From NCBI GenBank assembly GCA_002409145.1, contig DHUL01000025.1, positions 4,675 through 51,258 on the forward strand: a DNA stretch of 46,584 nucleotides. Reading direction: 5' to 3'. Positions 32,611 to 40,789 of this stretch are shown piece by piece; position 1 is the first letter of the stretch, and every line of letters starts with the position of its first letter. Source of the DNA: Bacteroidales bacterium UBA5235 (GTDB lineage: Bacteria > Bacteroidota > Bacteroidia > Bacteroidales > VadinHA17). A model generated the notes under the pieces. That model had not been told where the DNA came from. It ran no database searches and was given only the letters and a program-made list of their open reading frames with translations. Position numbers and translations under genes: made by a program.

Positions 32611-34859
32611 CTGCTTCCCGGAAATGGTTGGTTTTTGTGTTATTCCTGGTTATAGCCGGTGCGGCAGAGGGTCAGGCCATCGTCAGCGGCAGGGTGACCG
32701 ACAGTCAGACTGGCGAACCCCTGGAAGGTGTCTATGTCATCCGGGGAAAAAGCTCAGGCACCAGTACAGATGATACTGGCTATTTCACATTTACGGCTGC
32801 AGAAGGCGTCCTGACCATAGACTTCAGATACATTGGCTACAAATCACTGACTGAGGTACTTGATATCACTGCAGGAGCCAATCTCGTTCTGGATATAAAA
32901 CTGGAACCTGAAGCCCAGTCTCTTGATCAGGTCGTGGTCAGTGCCGACAGGATTGAACAGAAGCGGTCTGACCTCACTGTATCAATGGATGTGATACGCC
33001 CGGAGCACCTGTTCAGGAGCCATATCACCGATGCGCAGGAACTGATCACCAAAACTCCGGGTATTGAGGTGCTTGACGGGCAGGCGTCTATACGGGGTGG
33101 CAGCGGTTTCAGCTACGGAGTCGGAAGCAGGGTGCTGGCGCTGATTGACGGGTTGCCTATGATGTCAGCCGATGCGGGAAATATCAAGTGGCACTTTCTG
33201 CCCCTGGAAAATCTGTCACAGGTTGAAATTATCAAGGGAGCCTCCTCTGTCCTGTACGGTTCGTCAGCACTTAACGGAGTCATTAATTTCAGGACAGCTG
33301 ATGCCTCCAATGTGCCTGTCACACAGTTTTATACTGAAATTGGGCTGTTCGGTGCCCCGGCAAGGGAAGCCTGGAAGTGGTGGGATACACCGAGAATTTT
33401 CGGCAGTGCCTCTGTTTCGCACCTGCGAAAGATTAATAACACGGATCTGGGTATCGGAGTCAATTTCTCTTCTGACAGGGGTTACAGGAAATTCAATGAC
33501 GAGACCATGGGCAGGTTAAGTATAAGACTGAAGCATCACAGCAGCAGGTTTGAAGGATTGAAATATGGTATCAGCCTGAGCGGGGGCAAGACTTACAAGA
33601 CCGATTTTGTCCTGTGGGATAACGCTTTTGACGGCGGGCTTGAACAGGATACAGCAACTGTATCGAGGCTACATGGGTACTACTTTGCTGCAGATCCATT
33701 TGTTACTCTGGGAAAGCGTGGAAAAGTCAGACATGATATAAGGCTGAGGCTTCAGGGGTCTCAGAACAGGTTTCCTGTAAGAAGCGCAAACAATGCCGGC
33801 TCTTTATCATTGTACGGTGAGTACCAGTTCTGGTATAAATTTTCTGATATTATAAGTTTCACGACCGGCTTCTCAGAAACATGGAGCACCATCCAGTCTG
33901 ATTTCTTCGGTGATCACAACGGCCTGAACCTGGCTGGCTTCGCACAGGCAGAGGTTCATCCTGTCAGCCGCCTGAAGATAACGGGAGGTGTACGTGTTGA
34001 ACAGAATTTTCTTGACGGAGATCCGGACAGACTGGTGCCCGTATTCAGGACAGGGTTGAACTTCCAGGCCACGAAATATACATTCCTGAGAGCGTCGTTC
34101 GGCCAGGGATACCGTTACCCGTCAATAGCTGAGAAGCATGCCTCGACCACTCTCGGGTCTGTCAGGATTTTTCCCAGTCCCTTCGTCAGGGCGGAATCGG
34201 GCTGGAGTTCGGAAATCGGAGTGATGCAGGGTTTCATGGCAGGCAGGATAAGCGGTGAAGGAGATCTTTCAGTATTCCTCTCACAGAGCAGTGATATGAT
34301 AGAATATATCTTCGGCGTACATCAGGATCCTGAAAGCGGAACCTCTGGCCGTGGATTCAAAGCAATAAACGTAGAGCATTCGAGAATATACGGCACTGAA
34401 TTGGAAATGCTGATCAGCCGGCCTTTCGGGAAACTGACTGCCACTGTTAACGGTGGATATACGTTCATTCACCCTGTCGGCTTGAATGCCAATACCGGGC
34501 GGAGCACTGAAGTGTGGCTCAAGTATCGCAGAAAGCACACGGCAAAGGTAGGTCTACTGGCTGCTGCAGAACATTTTGAGGCAGGTGTGGATTTCTATGC
34601 CAGGTCGAAGATCCTGAACATCGATGACGTATTTCTCAATCCGTATACCAGGGAGGATATCCTGCCTGGATTTTTCGATTACTGGCAGGAGCACAACCGC
34701 GGATATTTCCTGGTTGATGGCAGCGTCGGCTACAGACTCAGTGAGGCGCTGAAGCTGTCAGTAGCTGTAAAGAACATCACCAATACTGAATACATGGGGC
34801 GTCCCGGAGACATACAGCCTATACGCAATATCAGCCTGAGGCTGGGCGGAAAATTCTGA
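32607..34859 (+). CDS. TonB-dependent outer-membrane receptor with carboxypeptidase-like N-terminal domain
   Basis: The 750-residue protein has a signal peptide ending near GAAEGQ and a CarboxypepD_reg-like beta-sandwich (about 24-105, VSGRVTDSQTGEPLEGVYVIRG). The plug (about 120-230) contains ELITKTPGIEVLDGQASIRGG, RVLALIDGLPMM and VEIIKGASSVLYGSSALNGVINF. The barrel ends with NISLRLGGKF, an aromatic C-terminus. At 750 residues and without a SusD partner it belongs to the metal-chelate/cobalamin/heme-type receptors rather than SusC. The coupled lipoprotein may be its accessory. The substrate cannot be told from sequence; no iron, B12 or heme genes are adjacent. Confidence 0.93.
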   Translation: MTASRKWLVFVLFLVIAGAAEGQAIVSGRVTDSQTGEPLEGVYVIRGKSSGTSTDDTGYFTFTAAEGVLTIDFRYIGYKSLTEVLDITAGANLVLDIKLEPEAQSLDQVVVSADRIEQKRSDLTVSMDVIRPEHLFRSHITDAQELITKTPGIEVLDGQASIRGGSGFSYGVGSRVLALIDGLPMMSADAGNIKWHFLPLENLSQVEIIKGASSVLYGSSALNGVINFRTADASNVPVTQFYTEIGLFGAPAREAWKWWDTPRIFGSASVSHLRKINNTDLGIGVNFSSDRGYRKFNDETMGRLSIRLKHHSSRFEGLKYGISLSGGKTYKTDFVLWDNAFDGGLEQDTATVSRLHGYYFAADPFVTLGKRGKVRHDIRLRLQGSQNRFPVRSANNAGSLSLYGEYQFWYKFSDIISFTTGFSETWSTIQSDFFGDHNGLNLAGFAQAEVHPVSRLKITGGVRVEQNFLDGDPDRLVPVFRTGLNFQATKYTFLRASFGQGYRYPSIAEKHASTTLGSVRIFPSPFVRAESGWSSEIGVMQGFMAGRISGEGDLSVFLSQSSDMIEYIFGVHQDPESGTSGRGFKAINVEHSRIYGTELEMLISRPFGKLTATVNGGYTFIHPVGLNANTGRSTEVWLKYRRKHTAKVGLLAAAEHFEAGVDFYARSKILNIDDVFLNPYTREDILPGFFDYWQEHNRGYFLVDGSVGYRLSEALKLSVAVKNITNTEYMGRPGDIQPIRNISLRLGGKF

Positions 34860-34882
34860 CTCTTTTTCGCTAATTTTACCTC

Positions 34883-35659
34883 GTGTTCCGTCTTCGAATC
34901 ATAGTTGCTGCATTCTTGCTTCCGGTGATTTCACCTGTGATGACACTGTTGTACAGCCAGGAGATTGATTTGCAGACGGCAGATGGTAATGAGAACATAC
35001 TGGTATTCACGGACTCCCTGGCGGGGAGGAAAACCATCGATTCATCGGGAGATAACACCTGGTCATGGAGCCTTGGAACTGACTTTGTCACCAGTTATAT
35101 CTGGCGCGGCAACATGCAGGGCAGGGGGCCACATCTGCAGCCATACGCTGAGTGTGCTGCAGGCCCGTTCACAGGAGGAATATGGAGTACTTTTGATTTT
35201 AACGGTTACAGGGAAGTTGACCTCTACCTGTCGATAGATCTTCTGTTCGGATTCATCATCGGCCTTCAGGATTACTGGATGGCCGACCAGCAATTTTCTG
35301 ATTTCACAACGGAGAGCGGAAGTCATTCATTAGAGGCATCAATAGGGTGGGAGTCGGAGCACGTAAGCCTCAATGCGAATTACATAATGAATGAAGCGGG
35401 AGGGGCCGGTTCATCAGGTGGTGATGTTTACATCGAGAGCCGTTTTTCGTTTGACTACTTCTCAGTATTCATAGGTGCCGGAAACGGCTGGCATACCGAT
35501 GAGGGACGATTCATGGTGTGCAACGTCGGCATCGATACAGGCTGGGAGATTGATGTGAGTGACTCCTTCTCCATCCCGGTCACAGCACAGATGTGTTACA
35601 ATCCAGATAGCAGAAGGATGTTCTTCACTGCCGGATTTTCCATTTCCACCGGCAGGTGA
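34883..35659 (+). CDS. Predicted outer-membrane beta-barrel protein, TorF/Gcw_chp-like
   Basis: The 258-residue protein starts at a GTG codon; this gives a proper signal peptide (about 1-26), while the first internal ATG (34940) would lose it. The mature protein has WSWSLGTDFVTSYIWRGNMQ, the SxYxWRGxxQ-type pattern seen at the start of Gcw_chp/TorF barrels, followed by alternating aromatic beta strands and a terminal MFFTAGFSIS. About eight to ten strands are predicted by eye. Function is unknown. It follows the TonB receptor by 23 bases, so it likely belongs to that operon. Confidence 0.7.
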   Translation: MFRLRIIVAAFLLPVISPVMTLLYSQEIDLQTADGNENILVFTDSLAGRKTIDSSGDNTWSWSLGTDFVTSYIWRGNMQGRGPHLQPYAECAAGPFTGGIWSTFDFNGYREVDLYLSIDLLFGFIIGLQDYWMADQQFSDFTTESGSHSLEASIGWESEHVSLNANYIMNEAGGAGSSGGDVYIESRFSFDYFSVFIGAGNGWHTDEGRFMVCNVGIDTGWEIDVSDSFSIPVTAQMCYNPDSRRMFFTAGFSISTGR

Positions 35660-35687
35660 CCTTTACCTGCGTCTCCCCGCTGCCGGT
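35648..35687 (+). terminator. Possible terminator after the beta-barrel gene
   Basis: ACCGGCAG (35648-35655) and CTGCCGGT (35680-35687) are perfect 8-bp complements spanning the stop codon, with a 24-base loop that contains a further CAGGT/ACCTG pair. CAGTTTCTTATT follows. The large loop and interrupted T tract make it weak. Confidence 0.35.
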
Positions 35688-35732
35688 CAGTTTCTTATTG
35701 TGCAGCTGAAGAAATCATTATTTGCGCCGTGA

Positions 35733-35763
35733 TTTGCTTTTCAGATGGTAATTTCTATCTTTG
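35733..35763 (+). promoter_or_regulatory. Bacteroidota-type promoter for the TSUP/lipid operon
   Basis: TTTG (35733-35736) is followed after 19 bases by TATCTTTG (35756-35763), a full match to the -33 TTTG / -7 TAnnTTTG consensus at the right spacing. The TSUP start is 98 bases downstream. This is the best promoter in the window. Confidence 0.7.
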
Positions 35764-35861
35764 GAATAATGATATGTTTCAAAGATACCGATGCAATGCC
35801 TTAATAACTTCTGAAGGATTTTCCGGATAAACAAAGTCTGTTTCTCAAGAGAAGGGCGATA

Positions 35862-36668
35862 ATGTTTGAATTTTCCGAAATACAAAGCAACTACTATTTC
35901 CTGCCCCTGATAGGTTTTGTAATCGGAATTTTTGGAACCATACTGGGGGGCGGAGGCGGATTCTTCTTCATTCCCATTCTTACACTCTGGTTCACAGTAC
36001 CGGCTCAGACTGCTGTGATGACCTCACTGGTGGCCACCTTGCCGATAACACTGGTTGGTTCTGTGAGTCATTACCGAAAGAAAAACATTGATGTCAGGGT
36101 AGCAGCTGTTTTCATTGCAGGCGGACTGATCGGGGCTGTTGCGGGAGCCAGGATTACAGGCTGGATTACTGAGCCACAGCTAAAGGTTGCCTTTGGCATC
36201 TATTCCATCCTGATGGGATTTGGGATTGCACTGAGATCACGAAGGAGGAAAGATGCCGGCAACCTGACAGGAAGTCAGAATGTGAGTGATGGCGGCAGTA
36301 TGATTGCAAAAGGATCATTCTATGGACTGGTTGCAGGAACAATTACGGGTGCCTTCGGTACAAGCGGTACCATGCCTGTAATTGCCGGTCTCTATTCGAT
36401 GAAAATACCTCTTAAGGTTATTATCGGAACCTCCTTGCTCGTGGTGCTTTTCAACAGCATCTTTGCAATAAGTGCTCACCTGTTTATCGGTAAGGTAGAC
36501 ATCACAGTTGTCTCTTTCCTTACCGCCGGTTCTGTCATCGGTGCATTGGGAGGACCGCGGATTCTGTCAGGGATAAAGATTGACAATAAGGCAGAGTCAG
36601 CAGCTGCATTCTGGTATGCTGCAACGATGATAATTATAGGAATTCTGATGATACTGGGAAGAAACTAA
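35862..36668 (+). CDS. TSUP/TauE-SafE family membrane transporter
   Basis: The 268-residue protein has about eight hydrophobic segments and the duplicated TSUP motif. The first copy is GFVIGIFGTILGGGGGFFFIP (about 17-37); the second is GLVAGTITGAFGTSGTMPVIAG (about 157-178). Family members export sulfite, sulfoacetate or related organosulfur anions, or take up sulfur compounds. It leads an operon (promoter 35733-35763) with a CdsA-like enzyme 14 bases downstream. A sulfur-lipid connection with the three lipid enzymes would be attractive but is not shown by the sequence. Confidence 0.9.
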   Translation: MFEFSEIQSNYYFLPLIGFVIGIFGTILGGGGGFFFIPILTLWFTVPAQTAVMTSLVATLPITLVGSVSHYRKKNIDVRVAAVFIAGGLIGAVAGARITGWITEPQLKVAFGIYSILMGFGIALRSRRRKDAGNLTGSQNVSDGGSMIAKGSFYGLVAGTITGAFGTSGTMPVIAGLYSMKIPLKVIIGTSLLVVLFNSIFAISAHLFIGKVDITVVSFLTAGSVIGALGGPRILSGIKIDNKAESAAAFWYAATMIIIGILMILGRN

Positions 36669-36682
36669 CCCTGTCACATACA

Positions 36683-37405
36683 ATGATAAGGACCATTTAT
36701 ATAATAATACTTATTTACTTTGCTTTAGGCGGCATGGGCTTTTACCTTATCAACAGGAGAAAGACTCCGGAAACAGCAAGGGAAAGCTATGTTAAATTCG
36801 GGACTTATTTCCTGATCATCAATGTGATATTCTTCAGCATCGTCCTCCATACTATGGCTTTCAGGTTCCTTACGATTCTGATTATCCTGGCAGGATTCAT
36901 TGAGCTTTCAACCCTGTTCGTCAGGGCGGGACGGAATCATACCCTCTTTTTCACCTGGTCATTATTCATATACAGCGCATTTTCCGTCCTTTTCTTCATC
37001 TTTGGTTCCGGATCGCGGGACCAGATCTTATTTGCCTTCCTGGTGCTTTCCATTTTTGACAGTTTCAGCCAGATCAGCGGCCAGCTATGGGGTCATCATA
37101 AACTCATACCTCAGATTAGTCCGGGAAAAACCTGGGAAGGACTACTGGGTGGCGTTCTGGTATCACTTTTCAGCGCCTGGCTGTTAAGAGACCTTATAAG
37201 GGATACTATGACTGTACCAATCATTTTCACAATTGGCATCCTTGCTTTTGCTTTTCTTGGTGATCTGTTTTCTTCAGTTTACAAGCGCAGGTACAGGGTC
37301 AAGGACTTCAACAGGTTAATCCCAGGTCATGGAGGTTTTCTTGACAGGTTTGACAGTCTTATAGCAGGTGGTGCATGGGTTGCACTCTGTTCATTGATCA
37401 TCTGA
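36683..37405 (+). CDS. cdsA: Phosphatidate cytidylyltransferase (CdsA-like)
   Basis: CdsA makes CDP-diacylglycerol from phosphatidic acid and CTP in the membrane. The 240-residue polytopic protein ends with the CDS signature at about 198-229 (SSVYKRRYRVKDFNRLIPGH then GGFLDRFDSL) and has the upstream SPGKTWEGLLGG. All charged residues of the signature are present (Lys-Arg, Lys-Asp, His-Gly-Gly, Asp-Arg-Asp). It is shorter than many CdsA proteins of 270-290 residues. Housekeeping CdsA in this phylum usually sits elsewhere, so this may be a second, specialised copy. The next gene starts 18 bases on. Confidence 0.92.
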   Translation: MIRTIYIIILIYFALGGMGFYLINRRKTPETARESYVKFGTYFLIINVIFFSIVLHTMAFRFLTILIILAGFIELSTLFVRAGRNHTLFFTWSLFIYSAFSVLFFIFGSGSRDQILFAFLVLSIFDSFSQISGQLWGHHKLIPQISPGKTWEGLLGGVLVSLFSAWLLRDLIRDTMTVPIIFTIGILAFAFLGDLFSSVYKRRYRVKDFNRLIPGHGGFLDRFDSLIAGGAWVALCSLII

Positions 37406-37423
37406 CACTTAGAACAAATTGAT

Positions 37424-38098
37424 ATGGGAAATACAATTGTCTTATCGTTTGTCTACCTGGCTGGAATAAGCATGCTGCTGATCTTTAATGAATTAATCTA
37501 CAGGAAATTCAGTCCTGAAGGTGAGATAACCCGTAAATTTGCACATTTCTCGGCGGTGCTTGCAACCTTGCCATTTCCGTACTTTTTCCCCTCGCACTGG
37601 TATATTCTGATACTTGCTGTCTTGTTTGCAATAGTGTTGTTCAGTACCCGGAGAGGAAAGCTGCTGCAGTCAATTCACGGAATTCATAGAAAGTCGATTG
37701 GCAGCTATCTGCTGCCTATTGCCATTTATGTCACCTTTCTCATTGCTGAACTGCTGGATAATAAGTTACTCTTCATCCTGCCCATCCTGATTCTTGCTGT
37801 CTGTGATCCGCTGGCTGCAATTCTGGGTATGAGAAACAGCCATTTTAACAGGAAGATCAGCATTGCCGGAATAACTATTAACAAGACCTGGGTTGGAAGC
37901 AGTACGTTTCTGGTATCCAGTTTCGTTATCTGCATCCTGGCTCTTTATTTTTTTCGTGAAGTATTTGATTTCAAGACATTCTGGCTTGCCGCGCTTGTTG
38001 CCGTTGTGTCTATGTTTGGCGAAATGATAAGCTGGCGGGGCTCAGATAATCTGAGTATCCCGTTGAGCGCTGTTCTGGTACTGGTTTTATTTCTTTGA
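37424..38098 (+). CDS. Dolichol/phytol-kinase-like CTP-dependent lipid kinase
   Basis: The 224-residue membrane protein has about seven hydrophobic segments. It matches the pattern of the SEC59/VTE5/DGK1-like family: an early ITRKFAHFSAVL (about 35-46), a CDPLAAILGMR motif near 128 in place of the usual GD..A...G, then INKTWVGSSTF near 152-162 corresponding to the K-T-x-x-G-S nucleotide site. Known members phosphorylate dolichol, phytol or diacylglycerol using CTP. Placed between a CdsA-like enzyme and a CDP-alcohol phosphatidyltransferase, it could supply the lipid phosphate that CdsA activates. The substrate is not determined. Confidence 0.78.
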   Translation: MGNTIVLSFVYLAGISMLLIFNELIYRKFSPEGEITRKFAHFSAVLATLPFPYFFPSHWYILILAVLFAIVLFSTRRGKLLQSIHGIHRKSIGSYLLPIAIYVTFLIAELLDNKLLFILPILILAVCDPLAAILGMRNSHFNRKISIAGITINKTWVGSSTFLVSSFVICILALYFFREVFDFKTFWLAALVAVVSMFGEMISWRGSDNLSIPLSAVLVLVLFL

Positions 38099-38206
38099 TT
38101 AATGCTGATCATGCATATTTAAAATATTAATGGTATCATGGGCCCGCGAGTCTTAAGTCGCTGTAATAATGGTCATTGAAAGTGTCTCAGAAAAGAAAGT
38201 AACAAC

Positions 38207-38806
38207 ATGAAAAAGATAATCTACAAGGGAGAGAATATTCTCAACGTCCCGAACCTGATCAGCCTGTACCGGTTTCTGGCATTTCCTGTAATACTGTTTA
38301 TGGCACTGACCGGCCGTGAAAACTGGTTTGTCATCCTGATTTGTATCAGTCTGGTAAGTGATATTTTTGACGGCAATATTGCAAGAATATTCAAGCTGCA
38401 AACCAACTTCGGTGCAGCGCTTGATAATCTGGCTGACCTTTGTACCTATGCCATGGCCCTCCTGGGAATGTTTCTTTTCAGGTGGTCAGAGATAAGACCT
38501 CATTCATGGATTTTGTACATCTTCCTTGCGATATTCATCTTAAGCTATATAATTGCTTTCATCCGTTTCAGAAAGATTCCGGGCCTGCATCTCTATTCAG
38601 CGGTTTCATGCGGGTATGCTCAGGGGATTTTTTTCTTTGTTCTGTTTGTTTTCGGTTTTTTCCCCTGGCTATTCTACCTGGTGGTTGTATGGGGCATAAT
38701 AGCCTATTCGGAAAAGACCCTTGTGCTGCTGAAACTTGATGATATTAAAAGAGGTGTAAAGGGCTTATACTGGCTGTTAAAAAAAGAAAGGATGCAGGCA
38801 GAATGA
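38207..38806 (+). CDS. CDP-alcohol phosphatidyltransferase family protein
   Basis: These membrane enzymes displace CMP from a CDP-alcohol with a second alcohol to make a phospholipid. The 199-residue protein has about five or six membrane segments. It has the full catalytic motif D-x2-DG-x2-AR-x8-G-x3-D-x3-D at residues 52-77: Asp52, Asp55, Gly56, Ala59, Arg60, Gly69, Asp73 and Asp77 are all present. NVPNLISLYRFLAFPVIL just before it resembles PgsA and related synthases. The head group (glycerol-3-phosphate, inositol-phosphate or other) cannot be read from this motif. It is 108 bases downstream of the kinase-like gene on the same strand. Confidence 0.88.
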   Translation: MKKIIYKGENILNVPNLISLYRFLAFPVILFMALTGRENWFVILICISLVSDIFDGNIARIFKLQTNFGAALDNLADLCTYAMALLGMFLFRWSEIRPHSWILYIFLAIFILSYIIAFIRFRKIPGLHLYSAVSCGYAQGIFFFVLFVFGFFPWLFYLVVVWGIIAYSEKTLVLLKLDDIKRGVKGLYWLLKKERMQAE

Positions 38807-39138
38807 GTTTTTATGCGGTCTGGTGAAACTGGTGGGAGATACGCGCAGGCAGCTTGTCTGCAGCCATAATTACACTCACCAAAAAAACGGATTTTCATAG
38901 ATTTATCGGAATGCAGGATTATCTGTCTATGCAGGGTCCGGCGACTGATTGCTCAATCCTATAATTTACGGGACTGCTAGTTTTAACTTCCTGAAATTGA
39001 ACTTATCAGGAGATCAGTTGTTGAATTAACAGATACTGAAAGCATATTGTTTTCCCGGAGTTGTTCCGGAATCAATACAGGTTATCAGATAGAAGTTCGG
39101 CAGCCTGTACAATGAAATGTTAAACTAAACTTACCACA
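38807..39138. other. Intergenic region without a recognised gene
   Basis: The 332 bases hold a 7-bp hairpin GCAGGCA-gct-TGTCTGC (38845-38861) within a stretch that faintly resembles a tRNA-Leu 5' half, then AT-rich DNA. No ORF of useful length, terminator or TAnnTTTG box was found. Confidence 0.5.
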
Positions 39139-39372
39139 ATGGAAAAATGGATAGAGAGTGATGGAGCCCTAACAAGGGATTTCAGCTTCGAAGACTTTGC
39201 AGGAGCTGTCAGTTTTGTCATTAAAGTGGCTCTTCTTGCCGAAAAAAATAATCATCATCCGGATATTCTGATTCATGGTTACAGGCATGTTCTTCTTAAG
39301 CTGTCAACTCATGATGCGGGAAAGATAACGGAGAAGGATTACAATTTAGCCGGCCAGGTGGATAAGCTATGA
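39139..39372 (+). CDS. 4a-hydroxytetrahydrobiopterin dehydratase (pterin carbinolamine dehydratase)
   Basis: The enzyme dehydrates the 4a-carbinolamine of tetrahydrobiopterin; the same fold serves as DCoH. The 77-residue protein has LTRDFSFEDFAGAVSFV, the active-site EKNNHHPDI (His39, His40, Pro41), and LSTHDAGKITEKDYNLA near 55-71, all family hallmarks. It is about 20 residues shorter than usual at the N-terminus, but no better upstream start is visible. Its TGA overlaps the fumC ATG in ATGA. No phenylalanine hydroxylase gene is in the window; in bacteria lacking one the enzyme has been linked to molybdopterin metabolism. Here the role is open. Confidence 0.88.
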   Translation: MEKWIESDGALTRDFSFEDFAGAVSFVIKVALLAEKNNHHPDILIHGYRHVLLKLSTHDAGKITEKDYNLAGQVDKL

Positions 39373-40778
39373 AGTTCAGGACAGAAAAGGATACGATGGG
39401 GGAGATAAAGGTTCCGGCAGATAAGTACTGGGGAGCCCAGACCCAGAGGTCAGTTGAAAATTTCCCTATTGGTCCTGCCGGATCAATGCCTGCAGAGGTG
39501 ATACATGCTTTCGGCTATCTGAAAAAGGCAGCAGCCATCACAAACAACAGATACGGGCTGTTGTCTGATGAAAAGGCAAAGCTTATCTCTTCTGTCTGTG
39601 ATGAAATCACTGAAGGGCGCCTTGATGCCCATTTCCCGCTTGTTATTTGGCAAACAGGCTCAGGAACGCATACAAACATGAACTGCAATGAGGTTATTGC
39701 AAACCGTGCACATGTATTGAACGGGTCAAAAACAGGTGAGGGAACACGACTTTTACACCCGAATGATGATGTGAATAAATCCCAGTCGTCAAATGACACT
39801 TTCGTTACCGCGATGCATATAGCGGCCTGCAAAATGATAATTGAACATACGATCCCCCGTGTTGAACGGCTCATGGAGACTCTTTCCGGCAAATCAGCCC
39901 GGATGGATGACATTGTCAAGATTGGCCGTACTCATTTGATGGATGCGACGCCATTAACGATGGGACAGGAATTTTCGGGGTATGCATCTCAACTGAAGCA
40001 TGGTATAAGGGCATTGAAAAACACATTGCCTCATCTTTCGGAACTGGCAATCGGAGGCACTGCTGTGGGGACGGGCCTGAACAGTCCTGAGGGCTTCGAT
40101 GTTGAGACTACGAAAATTATTTCCGCATTAACCGGGCTTCCATTTACTCCTGCAGAAAACAAATTTGAATCCCTGGCTGCAAATGATGCCGTAGTTGAGA
40201 CTCATGGAGCGCTTAAGCAGCTGGCTGTCAGCCTTATGAAAATAGCCAATGACATAAGGTTACTGGCCTCGGGACCCCGATCCGGCATAGGAGAGATTAA
40301 CATCCCGGCAAACGAACCCGGATCTTCAATCATGCCTGGTAAGGTGAATCCTTCACAGGCGGAGGCAATGACTATGGTCTGTGCCCAGGTTATGGGCAAT
40401 GATACAATCATAACTATTGCAGGATCAAACGGGCATCTGGAACTGAATGTCTTTAAACCTGTGATGATAAGTGCCCTCCTGCAATCAGCCAGGCTGATAG
40501 GAGATGCATGCACGGCGTTTAATGACAGGTGCGTAGCAGGCATAGAGCCGGACCTCAATCGGATCGGAGAACACCTGGACAATTCATTGATGCTCGCCAC
40601 TCCCCTGAACAATCATATAGGTTACGATAAAACCGCAAGGTTAGTCCGGGAGGCTTATGTAAACAATATCAGCCTGAAGGAAGCGGCAATAAAGCTGGGT
40701 CTGCTGACGGTGGAGCAATTCGATGAATGGATTGTCCCGGCTGAGATGACACGCCCCATGAAGCTAACAGAAAAATAA
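39369..40778 (+). CDS. fumC: Class II fumarate hydratase
   Basis: FumC interconverts fumarate and malate in the TCA cycle. The 469-residue protein starts MKFRTEKDTMGEIKVPADKY, as FumC usually does. It contains QTGSGTHTNMNCNEVIANRA, SQSSNDTFVTAMHIA, GRTHLMDATPLTMGQEFSGY and the fumarase/aspartase signature GSSIMPGKVNPSQAEA near 318-333 that holds the catalytic Ser loop. It is of class II (no iron-sulfur cluster). Coupled by a 4-base overlap to the pterin dehydratase and 11 bases before pncB. Confidence 0.97.
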   Translation: MKFRTEKDTMGEIKVPADKYWGAQTQRSVENFPIGPAGSMPAEVIHAFGYLKKAAAITNNRYGLLSDEKAKLISSVCDEITEGRLDAHFPLVIWQTGSGTHTNMNCNEVIANRAHVLNGSKTGEGTRLLHPNDDVNKSQSSNDTFVTAMHIAACKMIIEHTIPRVERLMETLSGKSARMDDIVKIGRTHLMDATPLTMGQEFSGYASQLKHGIRALKNTLPHLSELAIGGTAVGTGLNSPEGFDVETTKIISALTGLPFTPAENKFESLAANDAVVETHGALKQLAVSLMKIANDIRLLASGPRSGIGEINIPANEPGSSIMPGKVNPSQAEAMTMVCAQVMGNDTIITIAGSNGHLELNVFKPVMISALLQSARLIGDACTAFNDRCVAGIEPDLNRIGEHLDNSLMLATPLNNHIGYDKTARLVREAYVNNISLKEAAIKLGLLTVEQFDEWIVPAEMTRPMKLTEK

Positions 40779-40789
40779 CGTGTGATAAT

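Noticed and set aside
38815..38880. tRNA-Leu-like 5' half (GCGGTC, TGGTG, AACTGGT, ACGC in order)
   Set aside because: There is no T-arm or matching 3' acceptor strand, and the following hairpin has only a three-base loop, not an anticodon loop. At most a decayed fragment.
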